A DNA stretch of 64,000 nucleotides from Paenibacillaceae bacterium (GTDB taxonomy: Bacteria > Bacillota > Bacilli > Paenibacillales > CANHGK01). This document shows, in pieces, positions 25,610 through 34,300 of this stretch. Position numbers and translations under genes: made by a program. Positions within the stretch are counted from its first letter, which is position 1. Every line of letters begins with the position of its first letter. The notes beneath the pieces were generated by a model. The model was not told the origin of the DNA and did no database searches. It was given only the letters and a program-made list of their open reading frames with translations. The stretch covers positions 1 to 64,000 of the forward strand of contig CANHGK010000001.1 of the NCBI GenBank assembly GCA_947460235.1, in the 5' to 3' direction.

Positions 25610-26763
25610 GAATCCGTGCAATGATGCAACGAATTTTAAAACAATTCAAGGGCGACAAACGAACGGTCGGCCTAATGATTATGGCACCAATTGTCATCCT
25701 TACCCTGTTGTATTTCGTCTTCGACGCCGAAGATCCTATCATTCGATATGGCTGGGTTAGCGGTCCAATCGAAGTGAGAAATGAATTAATAAACGAACGG
25801 GTCAAGATCTTGGATGGTACAGAAGCTGATTTAAAAGCATTGCTTGCTACATACGATCTCGATGCGGTAATTATGATTAACTGGCCGGACGTTCAAATCG
25901 AAGTCGAAGGTAGCGACCCCGCAATCGCGAAACGCGCGCAAGCCTTGTTAATCAAATCAATTACTTCTGATGCAATGCAAGAAAAATTGAAATCAGATGC
26001 TGTGGACTCTTTCAAAACGAAACTAAATGATAAGTTATCAAAACTTCCTCAAGGACAGATGATTGTAAAGCAAATTACGAGTTCAAGCGAAGGCACAGAC
26101 GAAATCATCTCCATTAAAAAACCAATTATTACGGACACTTACTTATATGGGTCTGACGATATGAGTTCCTTTGATAATTTCGGTTCAGTATTACTTGGAT
26201 TTTTCGTATTCTTTTTTACATTCCTTGTTTCTGGAATCTCATTTTTACGTGAACGGACAACTGGTACATTAGAACGTCTACTCGTTAGTCCCATTCGTCG
26301 ACACGAGGTTGTGCTTGGCTACGTTGCCGGATTTGGCGTGTTTACCTTGTTACAATCGACAATCATTGGACTGTATACGGTTTATGTCCTCAAAATGCAA
26401 ATGATCGGGTCATTCGCACTTGTATTGTTGACAATTTTATTGCTTGCAATGGTCGCTTTAACGTTAGGGATTTTATTATCAAGTTTTGCAAAAAATGAAT
26501 TCCAAATGGTGCAGTTTATTCCGCTCGTCATTGTGCCACAAGTGTTTTTCTCCGGATTATTTAGAATGAACGACTGGCCGCAATGGCTCCAAACGATCGA
26601 ATATTTAACACCATTACACTATGCTGCAGCAGCACTCCGTGACGTGATGATTCGTGGTGCAGGGTTCTCAGAGATATGGCAAGAATGTTCTGTCCTTTTC
26701 GGATTGTCCGTTGCATTTATCATCATGAATATTCTCGCATTGAAGCGACTTCGTAAACTGTAA
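25606..26763 (+). CDS. ABC-2 type exporter permease
   Basis: 385 residues. One N-terminal membrane segment (~25-42) is followed by a ~150-residue extracytoplasmic domain (~45-185). About five to six segments then end the protein, starting GFFVFFFTFLVSGISFLRER and including the conserved TTGTLERLLVSPIRR cytoplasmic motif of YhgE/ABC2_membrane_3 permeases, plus PLVIVPQVFFSGLFRMNDWP and YLTPLHYAAAALRDVM. The start codon overlaps the ATPase stop (ATGA), so the two are translationally coupled and should form a homodimeric-permease exporter. Confidence 0.9.
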   Translation: MRIRAMMQRILKQFKGDKRTVGLMIMAPIVILTLLYFVFDAEDPIIRYGWVSGPIEVRNELINERVKILDGTEADLKALLATYDLDAVIMINWPDVQIEVEGSDPAIAKRAQALLIKSITSDAMQEKLKSDAVDSFKTKLNDKLSKLPQGQMIVKQITSSSEGTDEIISIKKPIITDTYLYGSDDMSSFDNFGSVLLGFFVFFFTFLVSGISFLRERTTGTLERLLVSPIRRHEVVLGYVAGFGVFTLLQSTIIGLYTVYVLKMQMIGSFALVLLTILLLAMVALTLGILLSSFAKNEFQMVQFIPLVIVPQVFFSGLFRMNDWPQWLQTIEYLTPLHYAAAALRDVMIRGAGFSEIWQECSVLFGLSVAFIIMNILALKRLRKL

Positions 26764-26822
26764 CACGGTTCGTTTTGATATCATTTATCGTGTGTTACAA
26801 TGAAACCACGAGGTGAATCCCC

Positions 26823-27212
26823 ATGATTGAAGAAAACAAACTCCTTCAACTTCTTCTCGAAATGAAAGAACAATTTAATCTGCAAGGGCTGTTGCTCCGC
26901 GATGTCCGAGACAACCAAATCGAGGACCGTACGTTGCTCCATCGAATGGACGAACGTCAAGCAGAACTGCTAAGGCAACTCGCGATGAGCAATGTGAAAC
27001 GTGAAGAAGAGTTTCAAACCTTACACGCAAAAATTGACAACCTGGACAATCGTGTAGGTAACCTCGAACATGGTTTCGTTGAAGTAACACAAGAGCTTCA
27101 CGCCATCAACAATAACGTTGGCAATTTCGAATATGATTTGTCTCTTTATGCTCGTAAAACAAATGAACATGAGCGCTTGATCAATCGAATCATCGGTCAT
27201 CAAGCGGTTTAA
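26823..27212 (+). CDS. Coiled-coil hypothetical protein
   Basis: 129 residues, ATG 26823 behind GAGGTGA. The sequence is heptad-rich throughout (LLQLLLEMKEQFNLQGLLLR; FQTLHAKIDNLDNRVGNLEH), strongly predicting a helical coiled coil, and has no signal peptide or membrane segment. The second half resembles phage- and chemotaxis-type helical rods in composition only. It is 59 nt downstream of the ABC permease and is followed by a strong terminator, so it may be the last gene of that operon. Function unknown. Confidence 0.65.
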   Translation: MIEENKLLQLLLEMKEQFNLQGLLLRDVRDNQIEDRTLLHRMDERQAELLRQLAMSNVKREEEFQTLHAKIDNLDNRVGNLEHGFVEVTQELHAINNNVGNFEYDLSLYARKTNEHERLINRIIGHQAV

Positions 27213-27216
27213 AAAT

Positions 27217-27250
27217 ATTCACCCCCGTCAACCATCTGACAGGGGTGAAT
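27217..27250. terminator. Rho-independent terminator between convergent genes
   Basis: ATTCACCCCCGTCA (27217-27230) pairs with TGACAGGGGTGAAT (27237-27250) around ACCATC; A/T-rich on both sides, so usable in both directions. Confidence 0.85.
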
Positions 27251-27258
27251 TTGTATTT

Positions 27259-30200
27259 TTATTGCATATTCACTTGTAGATCACCACTGGAGCCAAATGG
27301 AATCGAAAGTTCCGTTACATCTCCGAACCGATCCTGTCCAGTACTTACGATCGATAGCGGCACGCCATTCCAACTCACATCGTGTGCTAACCCACCATGC
27401 ACACGAATTCGGTAGGATGTCGTCTCTGGCACATATGTCCCTTCCGCTTTTCCGAGCAAGAAACGAACCTTTTTCCCAATTTGCTGCACGCTTAATTTTT
27501 GCTTATAAAATTTACCCTTTTCATAATCAAACGTATTTCCGTCATCATCGTAATAATTAAATGTTGATTCCTTGGCGTCCGGAAAAAGATCAACAATCAT
27601 TTCCGTCACTGGTTTTTCGCCAACATAATTCATATCAACTTGACTCGGAATGATCGCGCCAGATCGAATAAAGAGCGGCACATCTTCCCATGTTGATGCG
27701 TTTACCGCGTATTGAATCGTTTGCCCACCATTCCATCGCGTCCCCCGGAAATAATCGTACCAAGTTCCTTCTGGTAAATAGATCGGCCACGTGTTTACAT
27801 CCAACGTCGTCACCGGCGAAACCAACATATGTGCACCAAACATCCAAGAATTATAAGCGTTTTTGACATTCGTGTCCTGCGGATACTCATAAAAGAGTGG
27901 ACGAACGAGCCCAACACCTTGATCGTATGCTTCACGCTCGTAACTATATAAATAAGGAATTAATCGATACCTTAATTTCATGATCGGTTTAACCGCTTGT
28001 TCCGCAACTGCACCGTATACCCAAGGTTGTCGCTGTTCATTATGATCACCATGAACACGGAAAATCGGTGTAAACGCGCTAAACTGTACCCATCTCGCAT
28101 ACAATTGTGCGGACGGCGTACCATGAAATCCACCAGTGTCCATCCCCCATTTTAATGCACCAACATTCACTGATGACAACATTCGAACACGCTGGTCGGC
28201 CATTGCAGTCGGATTCGAATAAATGTCCCCAGACCATAACCCATAACCGTAGCGCTGTGCCCCCAGTGTGAAATTCCGATTGACAGACCAAACGCGTGTA
28301 TTACTTACACTGCGTTGTCCTTCAAAAAGTGCACGTTGCATCATCATGAATTGCAAAATCGTTCCATTGTCCGCCTCGTCGTTCCACCATCCAATAAGTC
28401 CTGAATCAAATGCAGGTTTTGCATGGTCAAAATACCAACTACGTACAGCAGGTTTGGTGAAATCGACATCTGCGGTTAATTTTCCAGAGAAATAATCTTT
28501 ATATGGCGTTTGTCCACTAACCCAAAATCCGTTGGCGGTCGCATAACGACCTTGTTCGGTTTCGGTATGAATGCGCGGCTTCCAAATTGCACTTAATTTG
28601 ACGCCTTGGGCGAGCATTTGATCACGCAATACGCCAGTTGGTCCATCTGGAAAATTGATTGTGTTCCAGCGGAAATCCCCGTAATGATCTTCTCCCCACG
28701 CCTTCCAATCAAAATCAAGCGTGAAATTATCAAGCGGAATCTCTTTTGCCCTGTACGTAGTTACAATTGATTTTAATTCCGTTTCATTAATGCCCCATTC
28801 GCTATTCGTAAACCCAAGTGCCCATTTCGGGAACATCGGGGTCTTCCCACTTACTTTTGCAAGTCCATCCATCAAATTGTACGCATTACCAGTCATTATA
28901 TAATAATTAAGACCTTTTCCTGCCGATAATCCACTAACTTTTAACTGTCCGCCGCTATTTGCGAGTGAACCACTTAATGTGTCGACTAGCAAGCCCCATC
29001 CGGACGACGACCAAACCCACGGCGCCGTAGGATAGCCTTGCGCCCCAGCACGAACTGGTCCCCCATTTGCGCGAAGCAATCCCTGTGTACTAGATTCCCA
29101 TGCATCATATCCATGAATGCCGTACAATGCATCGCCGGTGTCATGCGTAAAGTCGTGTTCCTGTCTTGCCAGATTCATTTTCTGACCAGAAAGTAATAAC
29201 TTTCCGAATGGATCCATCACATCGATACGATTATCTTCTGGATTAATGAAAACGTTCATCTTTGATGTCTGCATTAGTATTGGACGAACTGTTGTATCAA
29301 TCGTTGTTTCGACAGTATTACTCGGCACCTGATCCGCAATGACCTCTGTCGTCGCATCAGATACTCCAACTGGCAAATAACGTACGTGTACAATTTGATC
29401 ACCGATAATACCAACTTCGACATTCACATTCCCACGTTGCCAGCGAATTGAATTACTGGTTACCGTAACCGCAGCGGTTGGTGTTGGTTGAGGAGTCCCC
29501 AACGTTAATTCAACATCATCCAATTGAAAGGATGTGTTTGCCTTTCCATCCACATAGAACCCAACATCAATCGATCCATTGGTGACATTCGCCGTTGCAG
29601 AATATTTCGTCCATAATCCCTCTGCATCCATATTTGAATATACCGGCGTTCCCCCAAACTCAGACAACTCCATTCGCGCGACGTTCGGCAATGCACCATA
29701 TGCATTTAGCTTTACCCATGCAGAAACGGTATACGTCCCATTAACAAGCCCCGAACGAACCTGATGCACGCTTTGTTTATAAGGCGTTGTGCTCCAAAAA
29801 AATAATTTATAAGTACCGCTGTTTACGTCAGAGCGATCCACACCAACCATCGGCAGTTGGCCATTCGGATGCCACTCATTCCAACCACTCAAGGAACCCG
29901 TTTCAAAACCACCATTCGTGATCCACGGTGTAGGTGCAGGAATTAATGTAGGCGTCGATGTGGGAAACACAGGAATCACTTCGTTACGTTTCAATTGAAC
30001 ATTGTCGATCTGTAGTGAAGTGGCACCTGGCGAATCCAAATAAAATCCAACATCAACTTGATGGTTGCTCACAGTAAATGTGCATTCAATACTTTGATAC
30101 CCAGTACCAGACGAAATCGCCGTGTACATCGGTGTCGATCCAAAATCGCTAATTTCTAACCTCGAAACATTCGGCTGAGCACGATATGAGGTCATTTTAA

Positions 30201-30798
30201 CCGATGCAGACACCGTATAAATACCATTCGCAATTCCTTTTACAACTTGATGAATACTTTGTTTATAAGCATTTACATTCCAAAAATATAATTTTCGCAC
30301 GCCAATGATTGCATCATTCGCATCAATCCCAAGACTTGGCGATTGATTGGACGGATGCCATTCTGTCCAGCCAAGTGTTGTCCCATTCTCAAAACTTCCA
30401 TTCATGAGCAGATTGGTTGGTACTCCAGTCTCGATCACACCGGCATTAATTGAAAATGTTCCAATCGAATTGAATACATAGTGATTCCCTGCATTATTGT
30501 CCCACACATTGATCCCATTATTAAAAACCATGTGTACTACCGAGTTAGATAAAGGTAACGCAAGCGTAATTTTGGCGTACCCATCCACTTCAGCATCTTG
30601 CATCAAAATGCCAGGTGCTGAGGTCCAGGCGCCATTATCTATTGTATAATGCGCATAAACTTGTGCAGAATTCTTTTTGTAATAGACCGTCAATGAATTC
30701 ATTGCAGAAACCTGATCAATAAAATTAGAAAACAAACTGACCATAAGTACAAAAATTAGTAGACGGGGCATTATTACGTGGTGACTCGAAGTTTTCAT
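27259..30798 (-). CDS. Secreted GH31 glycoside hydrolase with carbohydrate-binding modules
   Basis: 1,179 residues from ATG 30798 (AGAGGA 8 nt upstream). A signal peptide (~1-32) is followed by a CBM25/26-like starch-binding module (~35-120: LTVYYKKNSAQVYAHYTIDN, GHVVF-like strands, NGINVWDNN). Two similar beta-sandwich modules (~130-270 and ~290-430) each start NG(S/G)FE and contain GW(T/N)EWHP. Then come a GH31 N-terminal domain and a (beta/alpha)8 barrel with GFTNSEWG, LDFDWKAWGEDHYGDFRW and the probable nucleophile Asp in GLIGWWNDEADN, plus MDTGGFHG. A DUF5110-like tail ends it (LFPDAKESTFNYYDDDGNTF). GH31 enzymes cleave or transfer alpha-glucosyl, xylosyl or galactosyl units; starch-type binding modules suggest an alpha-glucan. 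The WWNDEAD nucleophile region differs from the common WxDMNE, pointing to a less usual specificity. Confidence 0.85.
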   Translation of the reverse strand: MKTSSHHVIMPRLLIFVLMVSLFSNFIDQVSAMNSLTVYYKKNSAQVYAHYTIDNGAWTSAPGILMQDAEVDGYAKITLALPLSNSVVHMVFNNGINVWDNNAGNHYVFNSIGTFSINAGVIETGVPTNLLMNGSFENGTTLGWTEWHPSNQSPSLGIDANDAIIGVRKLYFWNVNAYKQSIHQVVKGIANGIYTVSASVKMTSYRAQPNVSRLEISDFGSTPMYTAISSGTGYQSIECTFTVSNHQVDVGFYLDSPGATSLQIDNVQLKRNEVIPVFPTSTPTLIPAPTPWITNGGFETGSLSGWNEWHPNGQLPMVGVDRSDVNSGTYKLFFWSTTPYKQSVHQVRSGLVNGTYTVSAWVKLNAYGALPNVARMELSEFGGTPVYSNMDAEGLWTKYSATANVTNGSIDVGFYVDGKANTSFQLDDVELTLGTPQPTPTAAVTVTSNSIRWQRGNVNVEVGIIGDQIVHVRYLPVGVSDATTEVIADQVPSNTVETTIDTTVRPILMQTSKMNVFINPEDNRIDVMDPFGKLLLSGQKMNLARQEHDFTHDTGDALYGIHGYDAWESSTQGLLRANGGPVRAGAQGYPTAPWVWSSSGWGLLVDTLSGSLANSGGQLKVSGLSAGKGLNYYIMTGNAYNLMDGLAKVSGKTPMFPKWALGFTNSEWGINETELKSIVTTYRAKEIPLDNFTLDFDWKAWGEDHYGDFRWNTINFPDGPTGVLRDQMLAQGVKLSAIWKPRIHTETEQGRYATANGFWVSGQTPYKDYFSGKLTADVDFTKPAVRSWYFDHAKPAFDSGLIGWWNDEADNGTILQFMMMQRALFEGQRSVSNTRVWSVNRNFTLGAQRYGYGLWSGDIYSNPTAMADQRVRMLSSVNVGALKWGMDTGGFHGTPSAQLYARWVQFSAFTPIFRVHGDHNEQRQPWVYGAVAEQAVKPIMKLRYRLIPYLYSYEREAYDQGVGLVRPLFYEYPQDTNVKNAYNSWMFGAHMLVSPVTTLDVNTWPIYLPEGTWYDYFRGTRWNGGQTIQYAVNASTWEDVPLFIRSGAIIPSQVDMNYVGEKPVTEMIVDLFPDAKESTFNYYDDDGNTFDYEKGKFYKQKLSVQQIGKKVRFLLGKAEGTYVPETTSYRIRVHGGLAHDVSWNGVPLSIVSTGQDRFGDVTELSIPFGSSGDLQVNMQ

Positions 30799-30818
30799 CG
30801 GGGATTTCCTCTTTCGTG

Positions 30819-30828
30819 CAAACGTTTG
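30819..30828. promoter_or_regulatory. LacI/CcpA-type operator upstream of the GH31 gene
   Basis: CAAACGTTTG, a perfect 10-bp palindrome with the central CG of LacI-family and cre operators (core AAACGTT). It lies 20 bp before the GH31 start codon, downstream of a TAAGAT -10-like element near 30846 on the - strand, a position suited to roadblock repression. Confidence 0.45.
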
Positions 30829-30894
30829 AATTGATTGAGGTCATCTTATCATGAATTCGCTTGAAAATAAAGTTGTATCCTTATTTCGCTTGGT

Positions 30895-31245
30895 TTATAA
30901 CAAATCCAGCAATACCTGCACCTTTTCACTTGTGAATGGTTTTGAAATAATGCCTAATATCCCCATCTCTTTTAACGGTAAAAAACCAAGATTTGCTGAT
31001 GAAATCAATACAATTTTGATGTCGGGCAATATCTTTTGGAGTTCCATACTTAGCGCTACACCATCTAAATAAGGCATCATTACGTCGAAACAACATAAAT
31101 CTGGCTTCACCGATGGAATGGTATCCAACGCAGTCATTGAATTTGTAAAACTCGCGATAATCTGAAATGAACCATTTGCTTCAAGGATCGACCGATGAGA
31201 ATCAATATATTTTTCCTCATCGTCAACAAGTATCGTACGGATCAT
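30895..31245 (-). CDS. Stand-alone response-regulator receiver domain
   Basis: 116 residues, CheY-like length, no output domain. The acidic pair is VDDEEK, the phospho-acceptor Asp is in CCFDVMMPYLDG, the switch Ser in VLISSANLG and the Lys in IISKPFTSEKV. The N-terminal half (TILVDDEEKYIDSHRSILEA, then NGSFQIIASFTNSMTAL) resembles the receiver of the SARP-type regulator at 36748-37896, so the two may be related by duplication. It lies between the GH31 gene and the giant SLH gene, all on the same strand. It could act by protein interaction or as a phosphate sink for the hybrid kinase at 38-41 kb; that link is inference. Confidence 0.85.
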   Translation of the reverse strand: MIRTILVDDEEKYIDSHRSILEANGSFQIIASFTNSMTALDTIPSVKPDLCCFDVMMPYLDGVALSMELQKILPDIKIVLISSANLGFLPLKEMGILGIISKPFTSEKVQVLLDLL

Positions 31246-31336
31246 AATATCCCACTCTTCTTTCGATTAATTTAATAAATTGATTTTAACAAACCGATCT
31301 GACCAATCAATGACCAAATTGTCTCTATCAAAAAAG

Positions 31337-31364
31337 ACCCGGCATCACCTAAGTGACACCGGGT
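31337..31364 (-). terminator. Rho-independent terminator of the giant SLH gene
   Basis: ACCCGG-CA-TCAC/GTGA-CA-CCGGGT hairpin with loop CTAA; on the - strand it is followed by CTTTTTT. Confidence 0.85.
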
Positions 31365-31375
31365 ATCTTACGAAC

Positions 31376-34300
31376 TTATTTCTTCACTACATAAAACTCT
31401 TTGCCCTGACGATTTTCCGCATCATGGGTTACCGATGCTTCTTGAATATCTTTGAATGCGACATGTGTTGTTTTTACATCTGACCAGAATTGCTTTTCAA
31501 ATCCATTCACTGGTCCGCGTTTAAACAGTCTGTTTAAGATGATGACTGCTTCTACGCGTTCAACTGATTCATTAGATTTCACAGTTGTCAATTTTCCGTT
31601 ATCCACTAACCAATTAATTCCGATGCTGTTTAACACGCTTGCATTCACTTTCACTAATCCAAGTTGCGCCAAACGGCCGATTACTTGAGTCATTTCAGTT
31701 CGCGTGATCGCATGGTTTGGATAGAAATTATTGTCTGCATACCCTGACATCAGTTTGTTTTCACTTGCCACTTCAACGGACTTGAAAAACCAGTTTCTTG
31801 TTTTTATGTCTTTATACGACGGCGTTTCTGGAATCGTTCCAGTCGAATTCGTTAGACGAACAAGCGCTGCCGCGATCTCTGCACGAGTCGCTCCTTGGTC
31901 TGGTTTGAATTGACCATCTGCATAACCACTCATGTATTTATAGTGCGTCGGTAAAGCTACGATATCATTATCTACTGTGATGACATATTCAACTAAGTCT
32001 GATTCCACAAAGCCATCGGTCGCGACAATACTAAAGTGATCTGTTCCCACAAATTTAGCAACTGCTTTGTACGTAAAACTACCATCTGTTCCGTTCACCG
32101 TTACTACACCGTGATTCGCATTGATTTTTAGCATATACGTAAGCGCATTGCCATCTGAATCCGTTGCGCTCGTTTTGCCACTAATTGCATTACTCGTCTT
32201 CGTCTTCAACTTCAAGTCACTTGCTTTGATCGTGAACACTGGTGCACGATTGCTCTGTTGAATTGTAACTTGAACCGTATATTGTGCAGTCGCATTTCCA
32301 TCTGTTACTTGAACAACGATTGAATCGTCTCCCGCAACATCGCCAGCTTGGTAAGTCAATTCACCACTCGCCGAATTGATGGTTGCTTTGCCTGTTTTTG
32401 GTTCGCTAGCGATTGAATACGTTAATTTATCTCCGTCTAGATCCGATGACGTTAATTTCTCGGAGCCCGTTTGACCAGTCAATACATGAATCGACGAACC
32501 GTTCAACACTGGCGCATCATTCACTGCTTTGATCGTGATGGTTACAACCAATGGATCTGACGTTAATTCACCATCGGACACAGCAATCGTGAACGTATCT
32601 GTTCCAACGAAATTCGTATTCGGTGTATAGGAATACGCGCCCGTTTTTGCATCCAACGTAACTTTTCCATATTTCGGTTGTGTAACAAGAACATACTTTA
32701 ATTCATCATTTTCCGTATCGTCCCCAATTACCCGATTTTTGAGAACCGTATCCTCATCCATCGTTCCTGTCGTATCACCAGATATCGTTGGTTGGTCATT
32801 CTGAGCTCGAACATTCACTTGTACTTGTACAGGGATCGTTGAATAAAGTGCTCCATCGTATGCAATGACGGTAAATGCATTAAGATTTGCATATGCATTC
32901 ATTGCTGGTCTCCACAATAAACTTTCACCACTCGATAACAACGTGCTGCCTGCAGTAATTGGAACCCCATCTTTTGTTAATCTTCCAGTTGTCACATCTT
33001 CAACGCGGAATGAAAGGGTATCGCCATCTACATCTTCTTCATTTGCTAAACTTGCAAGTTTATCATACGTAATGAGATAACCTACATCTTCTGTTCCACC
33101 AGTAAGTTTTTCTACGGTCGTTAATGTCGGTGCATCGTTCACTGGATCAAGGTTTACGCTCACTGAAACAGCTAATGTAGACAATAACGCGCCATCATGG
33201 GCCTTGATTGTAAATGCATTCAGTGTGCCATTTGCATTGATCTCAGGTGTCCAATACAAATTGGATCCACTTGATAGAATGGTACTTCCTGCGGTAACTG
33301 GAATTGCATTTGCCGAAGTCGTTCCCACTTTAAGCGTTCCACTGCTTACCGCGTCTATCTGGAAGTTGACGGTGTCTCCATCAATATCTGCTTCATCTGA
33401 TGCATTCGCTAAATCTGCATAACTGATCGCATATTCAACTTCTTCTGTACCACCTGTAAAAGTTGTTACAGTTGTAATCGTTGGCGCATCGTTTACGGCT
33501 CCAACGGTTACTTTTATTTGTACCGGTGTTGCAGATGTTAACGATCCATCATGCGCCTTGATCGTGAGTGCATTCAGTGTTCCATTTGCATCTGTTGCCG
33601 GTGTCCAATACAAGTTAAAACCACTCGAAAGTATTGTATTTCCAGCAATAACTGGCGTTGCATTTGCAGACGTTGTTCCCACTTTAAGCGTTCCACTACT
33701 CACTCCGGCAATTTGGAAATTAACTGTATCGCCGTCAATATCTGCTTCATCTGATGCATTTGCTAAATCTGCATAACTGATCGTATATTCCGTATCTTCT
33801 GTACCACCGGTTAACGTTGTTACCGTTGTCAATGTTGGTGCATCATTTACTGCGCCAACGGACACCTTCACTTGCACTGGTGATGTTGACAATAATGCGC
33901 CATCATGCGCTTTGATCGTAAATGCATTTAGCGTACCATTTGCATTCGTTACTGGTGTCCAGTACAAGTTGGATCCACTTGATAGAATGGTATTTCCAGC
34001 AGTTACTGGCGTTGCATTCGCGGATGTTGTTCCTACTTTAAGCGTTCCACTGCTCACAGCTTCAACCCGAAAGTTAATCGTATCGCCGTCCACATCTGCT
34101 TCATTCGATGCCGATGCCAAGTTAGCATAACTGATCGTATACTCCGTATCTTCTGTTCCACCAGTTAACGTGTTTACCGTTGTCAATGTTGGTGCATCAT
34201 TCACTGGACCTAAATTCACCTTGACTTGTGCACTCGACACGGAATTTAAAGCACCATCATGCGCTTTAATCGTGAACGCATTGACTGTACCATTTGCGTC

